In this document: positions 1-8,255 of the stretch, piece by piece
Layout: every line of letters starts with the position of its first letter
Numbering within the stretch: the first letter of the stretch is position 1
NCBI GenBank assembly: GCA_023436245.1
Contig: JAEZJZ010000031.1
Span: 1-44,799 of the forward strand
Direction of reading: 5' to 3'
DNA: 44,799 nt
DNA from: Bacillota bacterium
Lineage (GTDB): Bacteria > Bacillota > UBA994 > UBA5500
Notes under the pieces: model-generated
The model's database searches: none
The model's input: the letters and a program-made list of their open reading frames with translations, nothing else
What the model was told of the DNA's origin: nothing
Position numbers and translations under genes: made by a program

Positions 1-27
1 GGCCGCGGCAGCCCCCCCCGATCCCGA

Positions 28-160
28 CACCACAGCATGCTGTGGTGCTACGATCCCAGGGGAAAGAGACTTTCTAAACGCTCTCGCATGCTGCGGGGTC
101 TACGGTAAGGAGAGATGCGACTTTCCAAACGTTCTCGCGTGCAGCAACACTGCGTGTTGC
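28..160. repeat. GTAG/GCATGC palindromic repeat cluster, inverted copy
   Basis: A 20-bp perfect palindrome (CACCACAGCATGCTGTGGTG, 28-47) is followed by CTAC, then by a second GCATGC-centred dyad at 79-103 ending in GGGTCTAC, then by a degenerate copy and a GCAACAC/GTGTTGC hairpin (144-160). Read on the minus strand, 31-110 matches the element at 2811-2899 almost base for base, including the linker that reads TTGGGATCGTAGC there. Each palindrome has GTAG at its foot. Positions 1-222 contain no gene. Confidence 0.8.
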
Positions 161-200
161 TAGCAAGAAGCTGCCGCCAGAGGCAAGCTCGGCGGCAGCT
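160..200 (-). terminator. Hairpin downstream of nadC
   Basis: Perfect 10-bp arms (AGCTGCCGCC, 169-178; GGCGGCAGCT, 191-200) lie 22 bases beyond the nadC stop. The following minus-strand bases (TCTTGC) are only weakly T-rich, so this could be an inefficient terminator or a 3'-end-protecting stem. Confidence 0.55.
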
Positions 201-222
201 GAAACTGGCTCAATGAATTTGG

Positions 223-1062
223 TTAAATCTGGATGTCCAAACTGATCTCCATCGCCTTCACGCTGTGCGTGATTGCCCCGATAGAGATGTAATCGACACC
301 GGTCTTGGCAACCTCCAGGATATTCTCCTCGGTGACTTGGCCAGATGCCTCAGTCAGTGCCTTGCCTTCGATCAGCTTCACTGCCTGCCTCATCTCATCC
401 ACACTCATGTTGTCCAGCATAATGATCTCAACGCGGCTTTCCAGCGCGCTGGCCACTTGCTCCAGAGTCTCAACTTCCACCTCGATCTTGACGGTGTGTC
501 CGAGATTGCGGCGAGCAGCAGTCACCGCCTCTTTGATACCGCCGGCCACCGCAATGTGATTGTCCTTGATCAGTACTGCGTCATAGAGCCCAAACCGATG
601 GTTGGCAGCCCCACCCATGCGCACGGCATATTTATCCAGTAACCGAAGGCCGGGTATGGTTTTGCGGGTGTCAACGATAGTGCTGGTATAGAACTTGATC
701 AGTTCAGATAAGCGGGAGGTGCGCGTAGCCACGCCCGACATGTGCTGCAGGAAGTTCAGAGCCACCCGCTCACCCATCAGGATGGTGCGAGCGGAACCGG
801 TGATCTCGGCCAGGGAGGTGCCGGCGGTGACTGCGCTTCCATCCTCCACCAGGAGCTTCACATCCACTCCGCCGCCCACCTTGGCAAACACTTGCGGCAA
901 GAGGGGTAGCCCAGCCACAACACCGTCCACCTTGGTCCAAACTCGGCCACTGGCTTGCCGATCAGCCGGAATGATTGACATGGTGGTGATGTCACCCGTC
1001 CAGATGTCTTCATTCAGTGCACGTACGATCAGCTCTTCCACCAACGGACTCTGCCAATTCAT
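223..1062 (-). CDS. nadC: Nicotinate-nucleotide pyrophosphorylase (quinolinate phosphoribosyltransferase)
   Basis: Cytosolic enzyme that converts quinolinate and PRPP to nicotinate mononucleotide, CO2 and PPi, the third step of de novo NAD synthesis. The protein is 279 residues, normal for the family. The substrate-binding signature DTRKT is at about 131-135, with HRFGL near 155 and KDNH at 166-169. I chose the ATG at 1062 because AGAGGGG lies eight bases upstream; a TTG six codons earlier would lie inside that ribosome site. It starts 4 bases after the nadB stop, so the two are co-transcribed. Last gene of a nadA-nadB-nadC operon. Nothing in it looks defective. Confidence 0.97.
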   Translation of the reverse strand: MNWQSPLVEELIVRALNEDIWTGDITTMSIIPADRQASGRVWTKVDGVVAGLPLLPQVFAKVGGGVDVKLLVEDGSAVTAGTSLAEITGSARTILMGERVALNFLQHMSGVATRTSRLSELIKFYTSTIVDTRKTIPGLRLLDKYAVRMGGAANHRFGLYDAVLIKDNHIAVAGGIKEAVTAARRNLGHTVKIEVEVETLEQVASALESRVEIIMLDNMSVDEMRQAVKLIEGKALTEASGQVTEENILEVAKTGVDYISIGAITHSVKAMEISLDIQI

Positions 1063-1066
1063 GTTA

Positions 1067-2689
1067 CTATCCCCTCTCAACTGGTATCAGGCGTGCTGCA
1101 TCATGCTGCAAGACAATATGCTGTCGCCAGGATTCATTGTCCGGCTCGGGATAATCCAACCGATAGTGCCCGCCGCGCGATTCAGTGCGCAAGGCGGCAG
1201 CCTTAACGATCAACTGGCCCACCGTGACCAAATTGGCTGCCTCCACCCACTTACCAAGAGCAGGCGCGTTGCCAAAGATGATCTCAGACAAGTTATGCAG
1301 TTGCTGCTCTGTCCGCTGCAGGCTCTCCGCCGTGCGGGTGAGCCCTGCCCCCTGCCACATCACTTGTTGTAGTCGGGCAATCACCTGTTCCACCGGATCA
1401 TTCGTCATCCGCGAGGGCACTCCCTGCCGCGAACTAATCTTCAACTGGAGTAGCTCCTGATCGTTCAGTGGCAGACGATAATGGGCGGCGCAGACGGCGA
1501 TGCGATGTCCAAAGACGAGACCGTCCAGCAATGAGTTGCTGGCCAAACGATTAGCCCCGTGCAGAGCAAGACAAGCTGCTTCCCCACAAGCATAAAGCCC
1601 CTTCAGGTTGGTTCTGCCTTGGTAGTTTACCCTGATACCGCCCATGAAGTAATGGGCAACAGGAGAGACCGGAACCAGGTCTGTGCGGATATCAATTCCG
1701 TAACGCATGCAGGAAGCGAAGACGGTGGGGAATCGTTCCGGCAGATTGATCGCCTGCATGTGACGCAGGTCCAGCCAAACGTGGTCGCTTTGGGATTGCT
1801 CCATCATGCGCACGGTCGCTCTAGCCACCACATCGCGCGGCGCCAGTTCGGCCAGCGGATGAATGTCAAGCATAAAACGGCTGCCGTCGCAGTTGAGCAG
1901 GTAAGCCCCCTCACCTCGCACGGCCTCGGTGATCAGAGCGCGGGGAGCACCCGGAACGGAGAGGCCAGTGGGGTGAAACTGGTAGAACTCCATGTCCATC
2001 AGCTCAGCCCCGGCGCGATAGGCCATGGCAATGCCGTCACCAGTAACCAATGAGGAGTTGGTGGTGTGTGCGTAGACTTGCCCCGCGCCTCCGGTGGCGA
2101 CGATGGTCGCCTTGGCCAGCATGGCTCGCAGTTCCCCGTTCACTGACGCGAGCGCTCCATAGCATTCGGAGCCTGCAGTCAACAGATCTATGGCCAGGCC
2201 GCGATCGATCACGCTAATCTCCGGATGTGCCAGGACGGCTCGCGCCAGGGTCTCTTCGATCTCCTTGCCGGTAGCGTCACCGCCAGCATGCAGCACACGG
2301 CGACGACGGTGACCGCCCTCTCTAGTGAGCGAGATGTCGCCGCCTGCCTGATCAAACTTCGCCCCGAGGGCAATCAGATCCCGAATGCGATCCGGGCCCT
2401 CCTGCACCAGGATGCGCACCGCCTCCGAGTCACAGAGGCCGGCGCCGGCCAGCAGGGTGTCATGTTGGTGTTCCTGCCAGCTATCCTCACTGCCGACGGC
2501 GGCAGCGACTCCGCCTTGCGCGTAGCGGGTGTTGCCTTCCAACAGGTCTTTGGTCAGAAGCACGACTCGGCCAAACTGACTGGCCTTGAGCGCCGCAAAC
2601 AACCCGGCCACTCCGCTGCCAATTACCAGAAAGTCAGAGACCGTCTTTGGCAACTGAGAGAGATCAAAGTCAACGAGATAGCGGTTCAC
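1067..2689 (-). CDS. nadB: L-aspartate oxidase
   Basis: FAD-dependent oxidase that makes iminoaspartate from aspartate, feeding NadA. 540 residues. The Rossmann motif GSGVAG is at 24-29, the TREGGH...HAGGDATG FAD/active-site segment near 122-142, and the succinate-dehydrogenase-family FHPTG motif at 238-242 followed by EAVRGEGA. The start is the GTG at 2689: GGAGG sits 10 bases upstream. An in-frame TTG at 2728 would add 13 residues without a ribosome site. It is separated from nadA by 349 bases filled with palindromic repeats, so it may be expressed from the nadA promoter by read-through. Confidence 0.96.
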   Translation of the reverse strand: MNRYLVDFDLSQLPKTVSDFLVIGSGVAGLFAALKASQFGRVVLLTKDLLEGNTRYAQGGVAAAVGSEDSWQEHQHDTLLAGAGLCDSEAVRILVQEGPDRIRDLIALGAKFDQAGGDISLTREGGHRRRRVLHAGGDATGKEIEETLARAVLAHPEISVIDRGLAIDLLTAGSECYGALASVNGELRAMLAKATIVATGGAGQVYAHTTNSSLVTGDGIAMAYRAGAELMDMEFYQFHPTGLSVPGAPRALITEAVRGEGAYLLNCDGSRFMLDIHPLAELAPRDVVARATVRMMEQSQSDHVWLDLRHMQAINLPERFPTVFASCMRYGIDIRTDLVPVSPVAHYFMGGIRVNYQGRTNLKGLYACGEAACLALHGANRLASNSLLDGLVFGHRIAVCAAHYRLPLNDQELLQLKISSRQGVPSRMTNDPVEQVIARLQQVMWQGAGLTRTAESLQRTEQQLHNLSEIIFGNAPALGKWVEAANLVTVGQLIVKAAALRTESRGGHYRLDYPEPDNESWRQHIVLQHDAARLIPVERG

Positions 2690-2810
2690 TGGTAAAACGC
2701 CTCCGTTTTTGCCGCAATCCGGCAGCAATCATCACGACTAGTGAACGGTCAATCGAGAGTCTACCATCGGTCGTGAGGCAAGATCGTTCAATGGTCGCCT
2801 TTCTTCTTAC

Positions 2811-2919
2811 CGTAGACCCCGCAGCATGCGAGAGCGTTCAAGAAGTCCGATTTCCTTGGATTCGTAGCGCCACAGCATGCTGTGGTGCCAGGATCGGCTC
2901 GGCATGCCGAGCCGCTACG
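2811..2919. repeat. Composite REPIN-like palindromic element between nadA and nadB
   Basis: Three successive GCATGC-centred palindromes. The first is GTAGACCCCGCAGCATGCG. The second is GTAGC followed by a GCCACAGCATGCTGTGGTGC hairpin. The third is GGCTCGGCATGCCGAGCC closed by GCTAC at 2914-2918. The second and third form a head-to-head pair bounded by GTAG and CTAC, the layout of a REPIN. The same composite recurs at 6885-6976 and inverted at 31-110. It occupies most of the 349-base gap 2690-3038; the rest shows no coding potential. Confidence 0.8.
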
Positions 2920-3038
2920 AGGGACTAAATGCGAGCGTCTACGGGGCACAGCTATTCCCACTAAATGCGGGTGAATGTGACCACATGGAGCATATGTGGC
3001 AAATAGTCCCACCAGGATGCAGGTGGGACTATCGCAGT

Positions 3039-3950
3039 CTATTTGATGGCCAGCATGCGATCCAGAGCCAGGACTGCCTTGCGGCGAATATCCTCTGGAA
3101 CGGTGATCACGGGCTCCATTGTTTCCAGCGAACGCACAACCTTGGCTAGGGTGTTCGCCTTCATATTGGGGCAAATCAGCTGCGGCGAAGCCAGGTAGAA
3201 ACGCTTGTTCGGATTCTCACGTTGCAGGAGATGCAGCAAGCCACCCTCTGTACCGATGATGAACTCCTCGGCCTGGGATTCCCTGACGAACTTGATCATA
3301 CCGGCTGTACTGGAGACGAAATCGGCTGCCTCGCTGATTTCTGGCCGACATTCAGGGTGAACAACCACGAGTGCGCCCGGATGCTCTGCCTTGGTCTGCT
3401 GCAGCTTTGGCAAGGTCAGGTGATCATGGGTGTTGCAGTAGCCTTCCCAGATGATAATCTGCTTGTCGGTATGGCGAGCGACATAGCGTCCCAGATTGCG
3501 ATCTGGGGTGAAGATGATCTGTTTGGCGTCAAGCGAGTTTACCACTCGTACAGCATTGGAGGATGTGCAACAGATGTCGCTCTCGGCCTTTACGGCAGCG
3601 GTGGTGTTCACATAGCTGACGACGGCCGCCTGCGGATGCTGGGCCTTGAAGGCGCGCAACGCATCTGCGTCAATCATGTCAGCCATCGGACAGCCAGCAC
3701 GCGGTTCCGGCAACAACACAGTCTTTTGTGGCGAGAGGATAGCCGCACTTTCGGCCATGAAATGAACGCCACAGAAGACAATCACCTCGGCATCGGTGGC
3801 AGCTGCCTGCTGGCTCAGCTGAAATGAATCACCGACGAAGTCTGCGACATCCTGAATCTCATCCCTCTGATAGTAGTGGGAGAGGATGACGGCCCCGCGC
3901 TGCTGCTTCAGTTCGCGCAGACGCTGTGCCAGCTCAGTATTGGACTGCAT
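3039..3950 (-). CDS. nadA: Quinolinate synthase A
   Basis: [4Fe-4S] enzyme that condenses iminoaspartate with dihydroxyacetone phosphate to quinolinate. 303 residues from the ATG at 3950; AAAGGAG lies 10-12 bases upstream. Probable cluster ligands are C87 (AGCPMA), C172 (GYCNTH) and C260 (LICPNMK), spaced as in characterised NadA proteins. Other family hallmarks are SHYYQ near 24-28 and the CCTSSNA segment at 127-133. First gene of the nad operon, preceded by a leader of about 250 bases with tandem hairpins and a consensus promoter. Confidence 0.97.
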   Translation of the reverse strand: MQSNTELAQRLRELKQQRGAVILSHYYQRDEIQDVADFVGDSFQLSQQAAATDAEVIVFCGVHFMAESAAILSPQKTVLLPEPRAGCPMADMIDADALRAFKAQHPQAAVVSYVNTTAAVKAESDICCTSSNAVRVVNSLDAKQIIFTPDRNLGRYVARHTDKQIIIWEGYCNTHDHLTLPKLQQTKAEHPGALVVVHPECRPEISEAADFVSSTAGMIKFVRESQAEEFIIGTEGGLLHLLQRENPNKRFYLASPQLICPNMKANTLAKVVRSLETMEPVITVPEDIRRKAVLALDRMLAIK

Positions 3951-4000
3951 AGGGTGATGACACTCCTTTTGGCTGATGTAAGTGATATGAGTAAAGAGAT

Positions 4001-4153
4001 CGCAACACTTCGTGTTGCTGCGGTACAAGCCGATTTCCGTAAACAGAAATCGCTTTATTAAGACCGCAACACTTCGTGTTGCTGCGGTACAAGCCGATTT
4101 CCGTGAACGGAAACCGCTTAATTGAGACCGCAACACTTCGTGTTGCTGCGGTA
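4001..4153. repeat. Tandem 64-bp two-hairpin repeats in the nadA leader
   Basis: The GCAACACTTCGTGTTGC hairpin starts at 4002, 4066 and 4130, an exact 64-bp period. Between copies lies a second hairpin (GATTTCCGT...ACGGAAA type) framed by AAGC and GCTT. There are two full units and a third first-hairpin. Read on the minus strand, the unit is the same as the elements at 10963-11050 and 43167-43234. It lies within the 5' leader of nadA, between the promoter and the ribosome site. Confidence 0.85.
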
Positions 4154-4157
4154 TAAC

Positions 4158-4172
4158 CTAGAACTGTCCTAG
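4158..4172. promoter_or_regulatory. Possible operator dyad downstream of the nadA promoter
   Basis: The imperfect inverted repeat CTAGAACTGTCCTAG (outer CTAG arms, inner AC/GT) lies about 30 bases after the predicted nadA transcription start, where a repressor of NAD synthesis could act. No regulator can be assigned from sequence alone. Confidence 0.25.
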
Positions 4173-4208
4173 CTGACCCCAATATCCTTAGGGGGGTAAA
4201 CCACCACA

Positions 4209-4237
4209 ATTCTATACCGCGCCCCCAGACGTGTCAA
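4209..4237 (-). promoter_or_regulatory. Sigma-A-type promoter for nadABC
   Basis: On the minus strand, TTGACA (4237-4232) is followed by 17 bases and TAGAAT (4214-4209). The predicted start near 4202 gives a leader of about 250 bases that contains the CTAG dyad and the 64-bp tandem repeats. Confidence 0.7.
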
Positions 4238-4332
4238 CGCACGCAGCCTGAACGCTGACGTCCCGGGAAGCTCTTGGGACGATGGGCCCAGCCCGGGGGT
4301 GCAAAGGCTGGCTGGCCGCGTCAATATGCGTA

Positions 4333-4419
4333 GAGGCACGGCGCTTTGCCGTGCCTCGCTTGGGTCAAGGGCAATCAACCTGCGGGAGTTGAGCGGTGCT
4401 GTTCGGAAAGAACAGCACC
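4333..4419 (-). terminator. Two strong hairpins after fhs
   Basis: Downstream of the fhs stop, GGTGCTGTTC pairs with GAACAGCACC (10 bp, 4395-4419), and AGGCACGGC pairs with GCCGTGCCT (4333-4355). Neither is followed by a clear T-run on the minus strand, so termination is inferred from position between two transcription units. Confidence 0.5.
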
Positions 4420-4433
4420 GTCACGCCCGTTGT

Positions 4434-6104
4434 CTAGAAAAGTCCGGTGATGCGACCAGACTCGTCGATGTCGATATCCAGTGCCGCCGGCCGCTTGGGC
4501 AAGCCAGGCATAGTCATGATGTCACCCGTAATGGCCACCAGGAAGCCAGCCCCCACTGAAGCGCGCACCTCGCGCACAGTGACGGTGAAGCCGCTGGGCC
4601 GACCGATCAGTTCAGCGTTGTCAGACAGAGAATACTGCGTCTTGGCCATGCAGATCGGCAACTTATCCAAGCCGAGTCTGGTGAAGGTGCGGATGGAGTT
4701 GTTCGCCTCCGGGCTGTAATCCACGCCGTCGGCCCCGTAGATCTCCTTGGCGATGGTTTCAATCTTCTGCTTGATGCTCTGCTCCAGATCGTAGAGCGGG
4801 CGGTAGTTGGATGGCTGCTCCGTCAACACCTTGAGCACTGCCTCCGCCAATTCCAGCCCACCTTCGCCGCCCTTGGCAAACACCTCGGACAGGGCGCAAC
4901 TGACGCCAAGTTCGCGGCACTTGCGATCGATCAACTGCAGCTCAGCCTCGCTGTCGCTGGGGAAGCGGTTGATGGCCACGACCACCGGCACCTGGTATTT
5001 GCCCATGTTCTCAATGTGCTTGGCCAAGTTGGCAAAGCCGGTTTCAAGAGCCTGCAGGTTCTCCTCATTCAGCTCTTTCTTGTTCACGCCACCGTGCAGC
5101 TTGAGCGCCCGGGCGGTGGCCACGATCACGACCACATCAGGATGCAGGTTACCGAAGCGCGAGACGATGTCCAGGAACTTCTCTGCACCCAGGTCAGCGC
5201 CGAAGCCAGCCTCGGTGACAAAGTAGTCCGAGAGCTTCAGGCCCATCTTGGTGGCGATCAGAGTGTTGGTGCCATGAGCAATGTTGGCAAACGGCCCACC
5301 GTGCACAAAGGCGGCACCGTGCTCTAGTGTCTGCACGAGGTTGGGCTTGATCGCGTCCTTGAGCAACACGGTCATTGCGCCCTGCACGCCCAGATCGGCA
5401 ACAGTGACCGGCTTGCGATCGTACGTGTAGGCGATGATCATGCGGCTGAGCCGCGCCTTCAGATCCATCAAGTCGCTGGCCAGACAGAGAATGGCCATCA
5501 CTTCCGAGGCAACAGTGATGTCAAAACCATCCTGGCGCGGTACGCCGTTGGTGTGTCCGCCCAGACCGATGATGATGTTGCGCAGTGCCCGCTCATTCAT
5601 GTCCATCGCCCGCCGGAGCACAATGCGCCGCGGGTCGATGTTCAGCTCGTTGCCCTGCTGCAAATGGTTGTCCAACACTGCTGCCAACAAGTTGTGAGCA
5701 GTGGTGATGGCGTGGAGGTCACCGGTGAAGTGCAGGTTGATGTCTGCCATTGGTACCACTTGGGCATATCCGCCACCAGCTGCTCCTCCCTTGACGCCAA
5801 AGCTCGGACCAAGTGAGGGCTCGCGCAGTGCGATCATCGTCTTCTTGCCCATGCGGGCCAAAGCCTGACCCAGACCGACGGTGGTGGTGGTCTTGCCTTC
5901 GCCGGCTGCGGTTGGGTTGATCGCAGTCATCAGAATCAGCTTGCCGTCGGGCTTATCCTTCAGACGGTCCCAGACGGAGAGCTCCACCTTTGCCTTATGT
6001 CGGCCATAGAGCTCGAGCTCATCCTCGCTGATGTCGATGCTCTTGGCGATGTCCACGATGGGCAGCAACTGCGCCTCTTGAGCAATTTGGATGTCTGACT
6101 TCAT
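4434..6104 (-). CDS. fhs: Formate--tetrahydrofolate ligase
   Basis: Formyl-THF synthetase: formate + ATP + THF to 10-formyl-THF + ADP + Pi, and reversible. 556 residues, the usual length. The nucleotide-binding loop TAAGEGKTTTT lies near residue 65; the REPSLGP segment near 97 is characteristic. The ATG at 6104 has AAAGGGGGA seven bases upstream, overlapping the fchA stop (13-base gap), so the genes are coupled. In this histidine-degradation cluster it probably runs in reverse, yielding formate and ATP from the folate-bound one-carbon unit. That direction is inference. Confidence 0.97.
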   Translation of the reverse strand: MKSDIQIAQEAQLLPIVDIAKSIDISEDELELYGRHKAKVELSVWDRLKDKPDGKLILMTAINPTAAGEGKTTTTVGLGQALARMGKKTMIALREPSLGPSFGVKGGAAGGGYAQVVPMADINLHFTGDLHAITTAHNLLAAVLDNHLQQGNELNIDPRRIVLRRAMDMNERALRNIIIGLGGHTNGVPRQDGFDITVASEVMAILCLASDLMDLKARLSRMIIAYTYDRKPVTVADLGVQGAMTVLLKDAIKPNLVQTLEHGAAFVHGGPFANIAHGTNTLIATKMGLKLSDYFVTEAGFGADLGAEKFLDIVSRFGNLHPDVVVIVATARALKLHGGVNKKELNEENLQALETGFANLAKHIENMGKYQVPVVVAINRFPSDSEAELQLIDRKCRELGVSCALSEVFAKGGEGGLELAEAVLKVLTEQPSNYRPLYDLEQSIKQKIETIAKEIYGADGVDYSPEANNSIRTFTRLGLDKLPICMAKTQYSLSDNAELIGRPSGFTVTVREVRASVGAGFLVAITGDIMTMPGLPKRPAALDIDIDESGRITGLF

Positions 6105-6117
6105 GTGTTGTCCCCCT

Positions 6118-6750
6118 TTATGAATGTAGCTTGGCCCGAGAGATCTCCTGGACACTGTCCTGCAACTCGTCACCTTGTTGCGCGAGCGCTGCCACGCGTT
6201 CAGCCGTCTGCGCTGACCAGTCATCCCGCGGCAACGACTTGAGGTTGATTTCCACGTTCAGCAGAGCGGAATGCAGCGCGGCGTGAGCGGCGTAGCCACC
6301 GACAGCTGCGTCAGACACGGCATTGATGTTGCCGAGTTCGGCTGCTTGCCTGGCCAGCTTCAACACTTCAATGGTTGCCTCTGCCACGGACAGGGGCACC
6401 GCACAGGCTGCGCGCAAGCTATCGTCGATGGCCAGTTTCCGGGCGGCCTGCTCATCGGCGGTGCCCTTGGGCAGCTTGTAGGCGGCCATCACCGTGTCAT
6501 AAGCTGCCGTATCCTCTGCGCAAAGCACCAGCAACTGCTCCTGCAGCTTGCCCACGGCCTGCACCATCGCTTGCATCTCCGCATCAACCGCTGCGTATTT
6601 CTTGCGTCCCACGGTGAGATTGCCCACCATGGAAACCAGGGCTGCTCCCAGGGCACCGATCAGCGCCGCCGCACTGCCGCCACCTGGCGTAGCATCTCCC
6701 CCGGCCAGCTCATGCAGGTACTGGTTAAGAGTATAGTCGTGAAACTTCAT
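6118..6750 (-). CDS. fchA: Formiminotetrahydrofolate cyclodeaminase / methenyl-THF cyclohydrolase family
   Basis: Cyclodeaminase of the FTCD_C fold: 5-formimino-THF to 5,10-methenyl-THF + NH3. 210 residues. The N-terminal GGDATPGGGSAAAL motif (about 17-30) is the folate-binding signature, and the rest is the expected all-helical domain. The start at 6750 has AAAGGGGG eight bases upstream. Monofunctional, whereas the animal protein is fused to the transferase (here the separate gene at 8252-9148). It is separated from hutI by a 221-base gap filled with GCATGC palindromes, yet lies in line with the hut genes. Some clostridial homologues also hydrolyse methenyl-THF, which would give Fhs its substrate. 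No folD is visible here. Confidence 0.92.
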   Translation of the reverse strand: MKFHDYTLNQYLHELAGGDATPGGGSAAALIGALGAALVSMVGNLTVGRKKYAAVDAEMQAMVQAVGKLQEQLLVLCAEDTAAYDTVMAAYKLPKGTADEQAARKLAIDDSLRAACAVPLSVAEATIEVLKLARQAAELGNINAVSDAAVGGYAAHAALHSALLNVEINLKSLPRDDWSAQTAERVAALAQQGDELQDSVQEISRAKLHS

Positions 6751-6831
6751 TCTTGCATCCCCCTTTAGCAGCACTACCTGCTGCTTTACTGCAGTAACAA
6801 TGCTGAAGTGCTTAGAAAGTGTACGTGGCCC

Positions 6832-6976
6832 GTAGGGGTCGCACGCATGCGACCCGGCGCGGCCCTCTTGGATATGCTCCACGCGCGAGAGCGCTTAGCG
6901 ATTCCGGTTTGCTTGGGATCGTAGCACCACAGCATGCTGTGGTGCTGGGCCCGGCTCGGCATGCCGAGCCGCTACG
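6832..6976. repeat. GTAG/GCATGC palindrome cluster between hutI and fchA
   Basis: GTAG plus the 20-bp palindrome GGGTCGCACGCATGCGACCC (6836-6855), then GTAGC plus CACCACAGCATGCTGTGGTG (6925-6944), then GGCTCGGCATGCCGAGCC and GCTAC (to 6975). The last two form the same head-to-head pair seen at 2865-2919. The TAG stop codon of hutI (6974-6972) is supplied by the minus-strand GTAG of the final palindrome, so the element ends exactly at the gene. Confidence 0.8.
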
Positions 6977-8255
6977 CGTTGCAGACTAGCGAACCCTGAT
7001 TGACCACCTGTCGCCCGCGCTTGAATACGTGCTCGACTAAGTTTACCCCAAAATGATAGGCGATGAAGTCGAAATTGGGTGCGTCGTAGACGACGAAATC
7101 GGCCAGCTTGCCCGGCTCCAGACTGCCGACAGACTTGCCCAGCCCCAGGGCATGCGCGGCATTGATGGTAGCAGCAGCTATTGCCTGCGCCGGGGTCAAC
7201 CCGAGGCTCTGCCAGGCCAGAGTGAGCACCATCTGCATCGACTCCGTAGGGCAAGTGCCCGGGTTGAAGTCGGTGGCCAGGGCTATAGGCAGATCTGCAG
7301 CCAGCATTGTCGCCACGTCCGGCAACTTGCGGCTGCGCAAGGTGAAACTGGTGCCCGGAAGCAACACCGCCACCACGTTGGCCCGCGCCATGGCAGAGAT
7401 GCCTGCCGGACTGGCATAGAGCAGATGATCTGCGGAAACAGCCTCGAGTTCCGCCGCTAACTCTGCGCCACCAAAGGAGACCAGTTCATCGGCATGCAGC
7501 TTGGGCAAGAGACCGAACTGCCGCCCCGCCTGCAAAATGCGGCGGCTCTCCTGCACAGAAAAAACACCGTCCTCGCAGAAGACGTCGCAGAAGGTGGCCA
7601 AGTTGGCGGCTGCCACGGCAGGCAGCATCTCGGAGATGACCAACTCCACATAGTCTTCGGTCCGCCCCTGGTACTCGGGTGGAATGGCATGAGCTCCCAT
7701 GAAGGTGGAAACGACATCCACCGGATGTTCTGCCTGCAGCTGCGTCGCCGCCGCTAACTGACGAAGTTCGCTCTCCGTGGTCAACCCATAGCCGCTCTTC
7801 GCCTCCACAGTGGTCGTACCGGAGAGCAGCATGCGATCCAGGCTCTTTCGACCTAGGCGCACCAGCTCGTCTAGGCTGGCTGCCCGAGTATGAGTGACCG
7901 TGCTCAAGATTCCCTGTCCGGCCGCAAGTATCTCCAAGTAGGACTTGCCCTGAAGCTTCATCGCCAATTCGCGTTCACGCCAGCCGGCAAAGATGAGATG
8001 GGTGTGCGGATCGACAAATCCGGGCAAGACTGTTCGCCCCTCGAGGCTATGTACTATTGTGTCCGGGCCGATGTAATCAGCTGCAGTTTCATTCGGCCCT
8101 AGGGCTAGCACACGCTCGCCACTGACGGCCAGAAAAGCGTCTTCATGGACGGTGAGAGTGCCCAAGGAACGACCGCCTTGGGCATGTTCACTGTAGCCAG
8201 TGGTTGTGGCCAGTTGACCGATGTGGGTGAAGACGAGATCTGCGTGCATACTCAT
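6972..8255 (-). CDS. hutI: Imidazolonepropionase
   Basis: Amidohydrolase-superfamily metalloenzyme that opens 4-imidazolone-5-propionate to N-formimino-L-glutamate, third step of histidine degradation. 427 residues. Metal ligands H84 and H86 lie in the GFVDPHTHLIFAG motif; the VEAKSGYGL and HADE segments further on are typical. Its ATG overlaps the ftcD stop by four bases (ATGA), indicating translational coupling. The stop codon coincides with the GTAG foot of a repeated palindrome, suggesting that the element inserted at, or was captured by, the gene end. Confidence 0.97.
   Translation of the reverse strand: MSMHADLVFTHIGQLATTTGYSEHAQGGRSLGTLTVHEDAFLAVSGERVLALGPNETAADYIGPDTIVHSLEGRTVLPGFVDPHTHLIFAGWRERELAMKLQGKSYLEILAAGQGILSTVTHTRAASLDELVRLGRKSLDRMLLSGTTTVEAKSGYGLTTESELRQLAAATQLQAEHPVDVVSTFMGAHAIPPEYQGRTEDYVELVISEMLPAVAAANLATFCDVFCEDGVFSVQESRRILQAGRQFGLLPKLHADELVSFGGAELAAELEAVSADHLLYASPAGISAMARANVVAVLLPGTSFTLRSRKLPDVATMLAADLPIALATDFNPGTCPTESMQMVLTLAWQSLGLTPAQAIAAATINAAHALGLGKSVGSLEPGKLADFVVYDAPNFDFIAYHFGVNLVEHVFKRGRQVVNQGSLVCNA

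Noticed and set aside
4001..4153. CRISPR array before nadA
   Set aside because: The whole 64-bp period is repeated with no variable spacers, only three copies, and no cas genes.
4169..4378. Small minus-strand reading frame upstream of nadA
   Set aside because: It covers the nadABC promoter and the post-fhs hairpins, and has no ribosome site or homology I can recognise.
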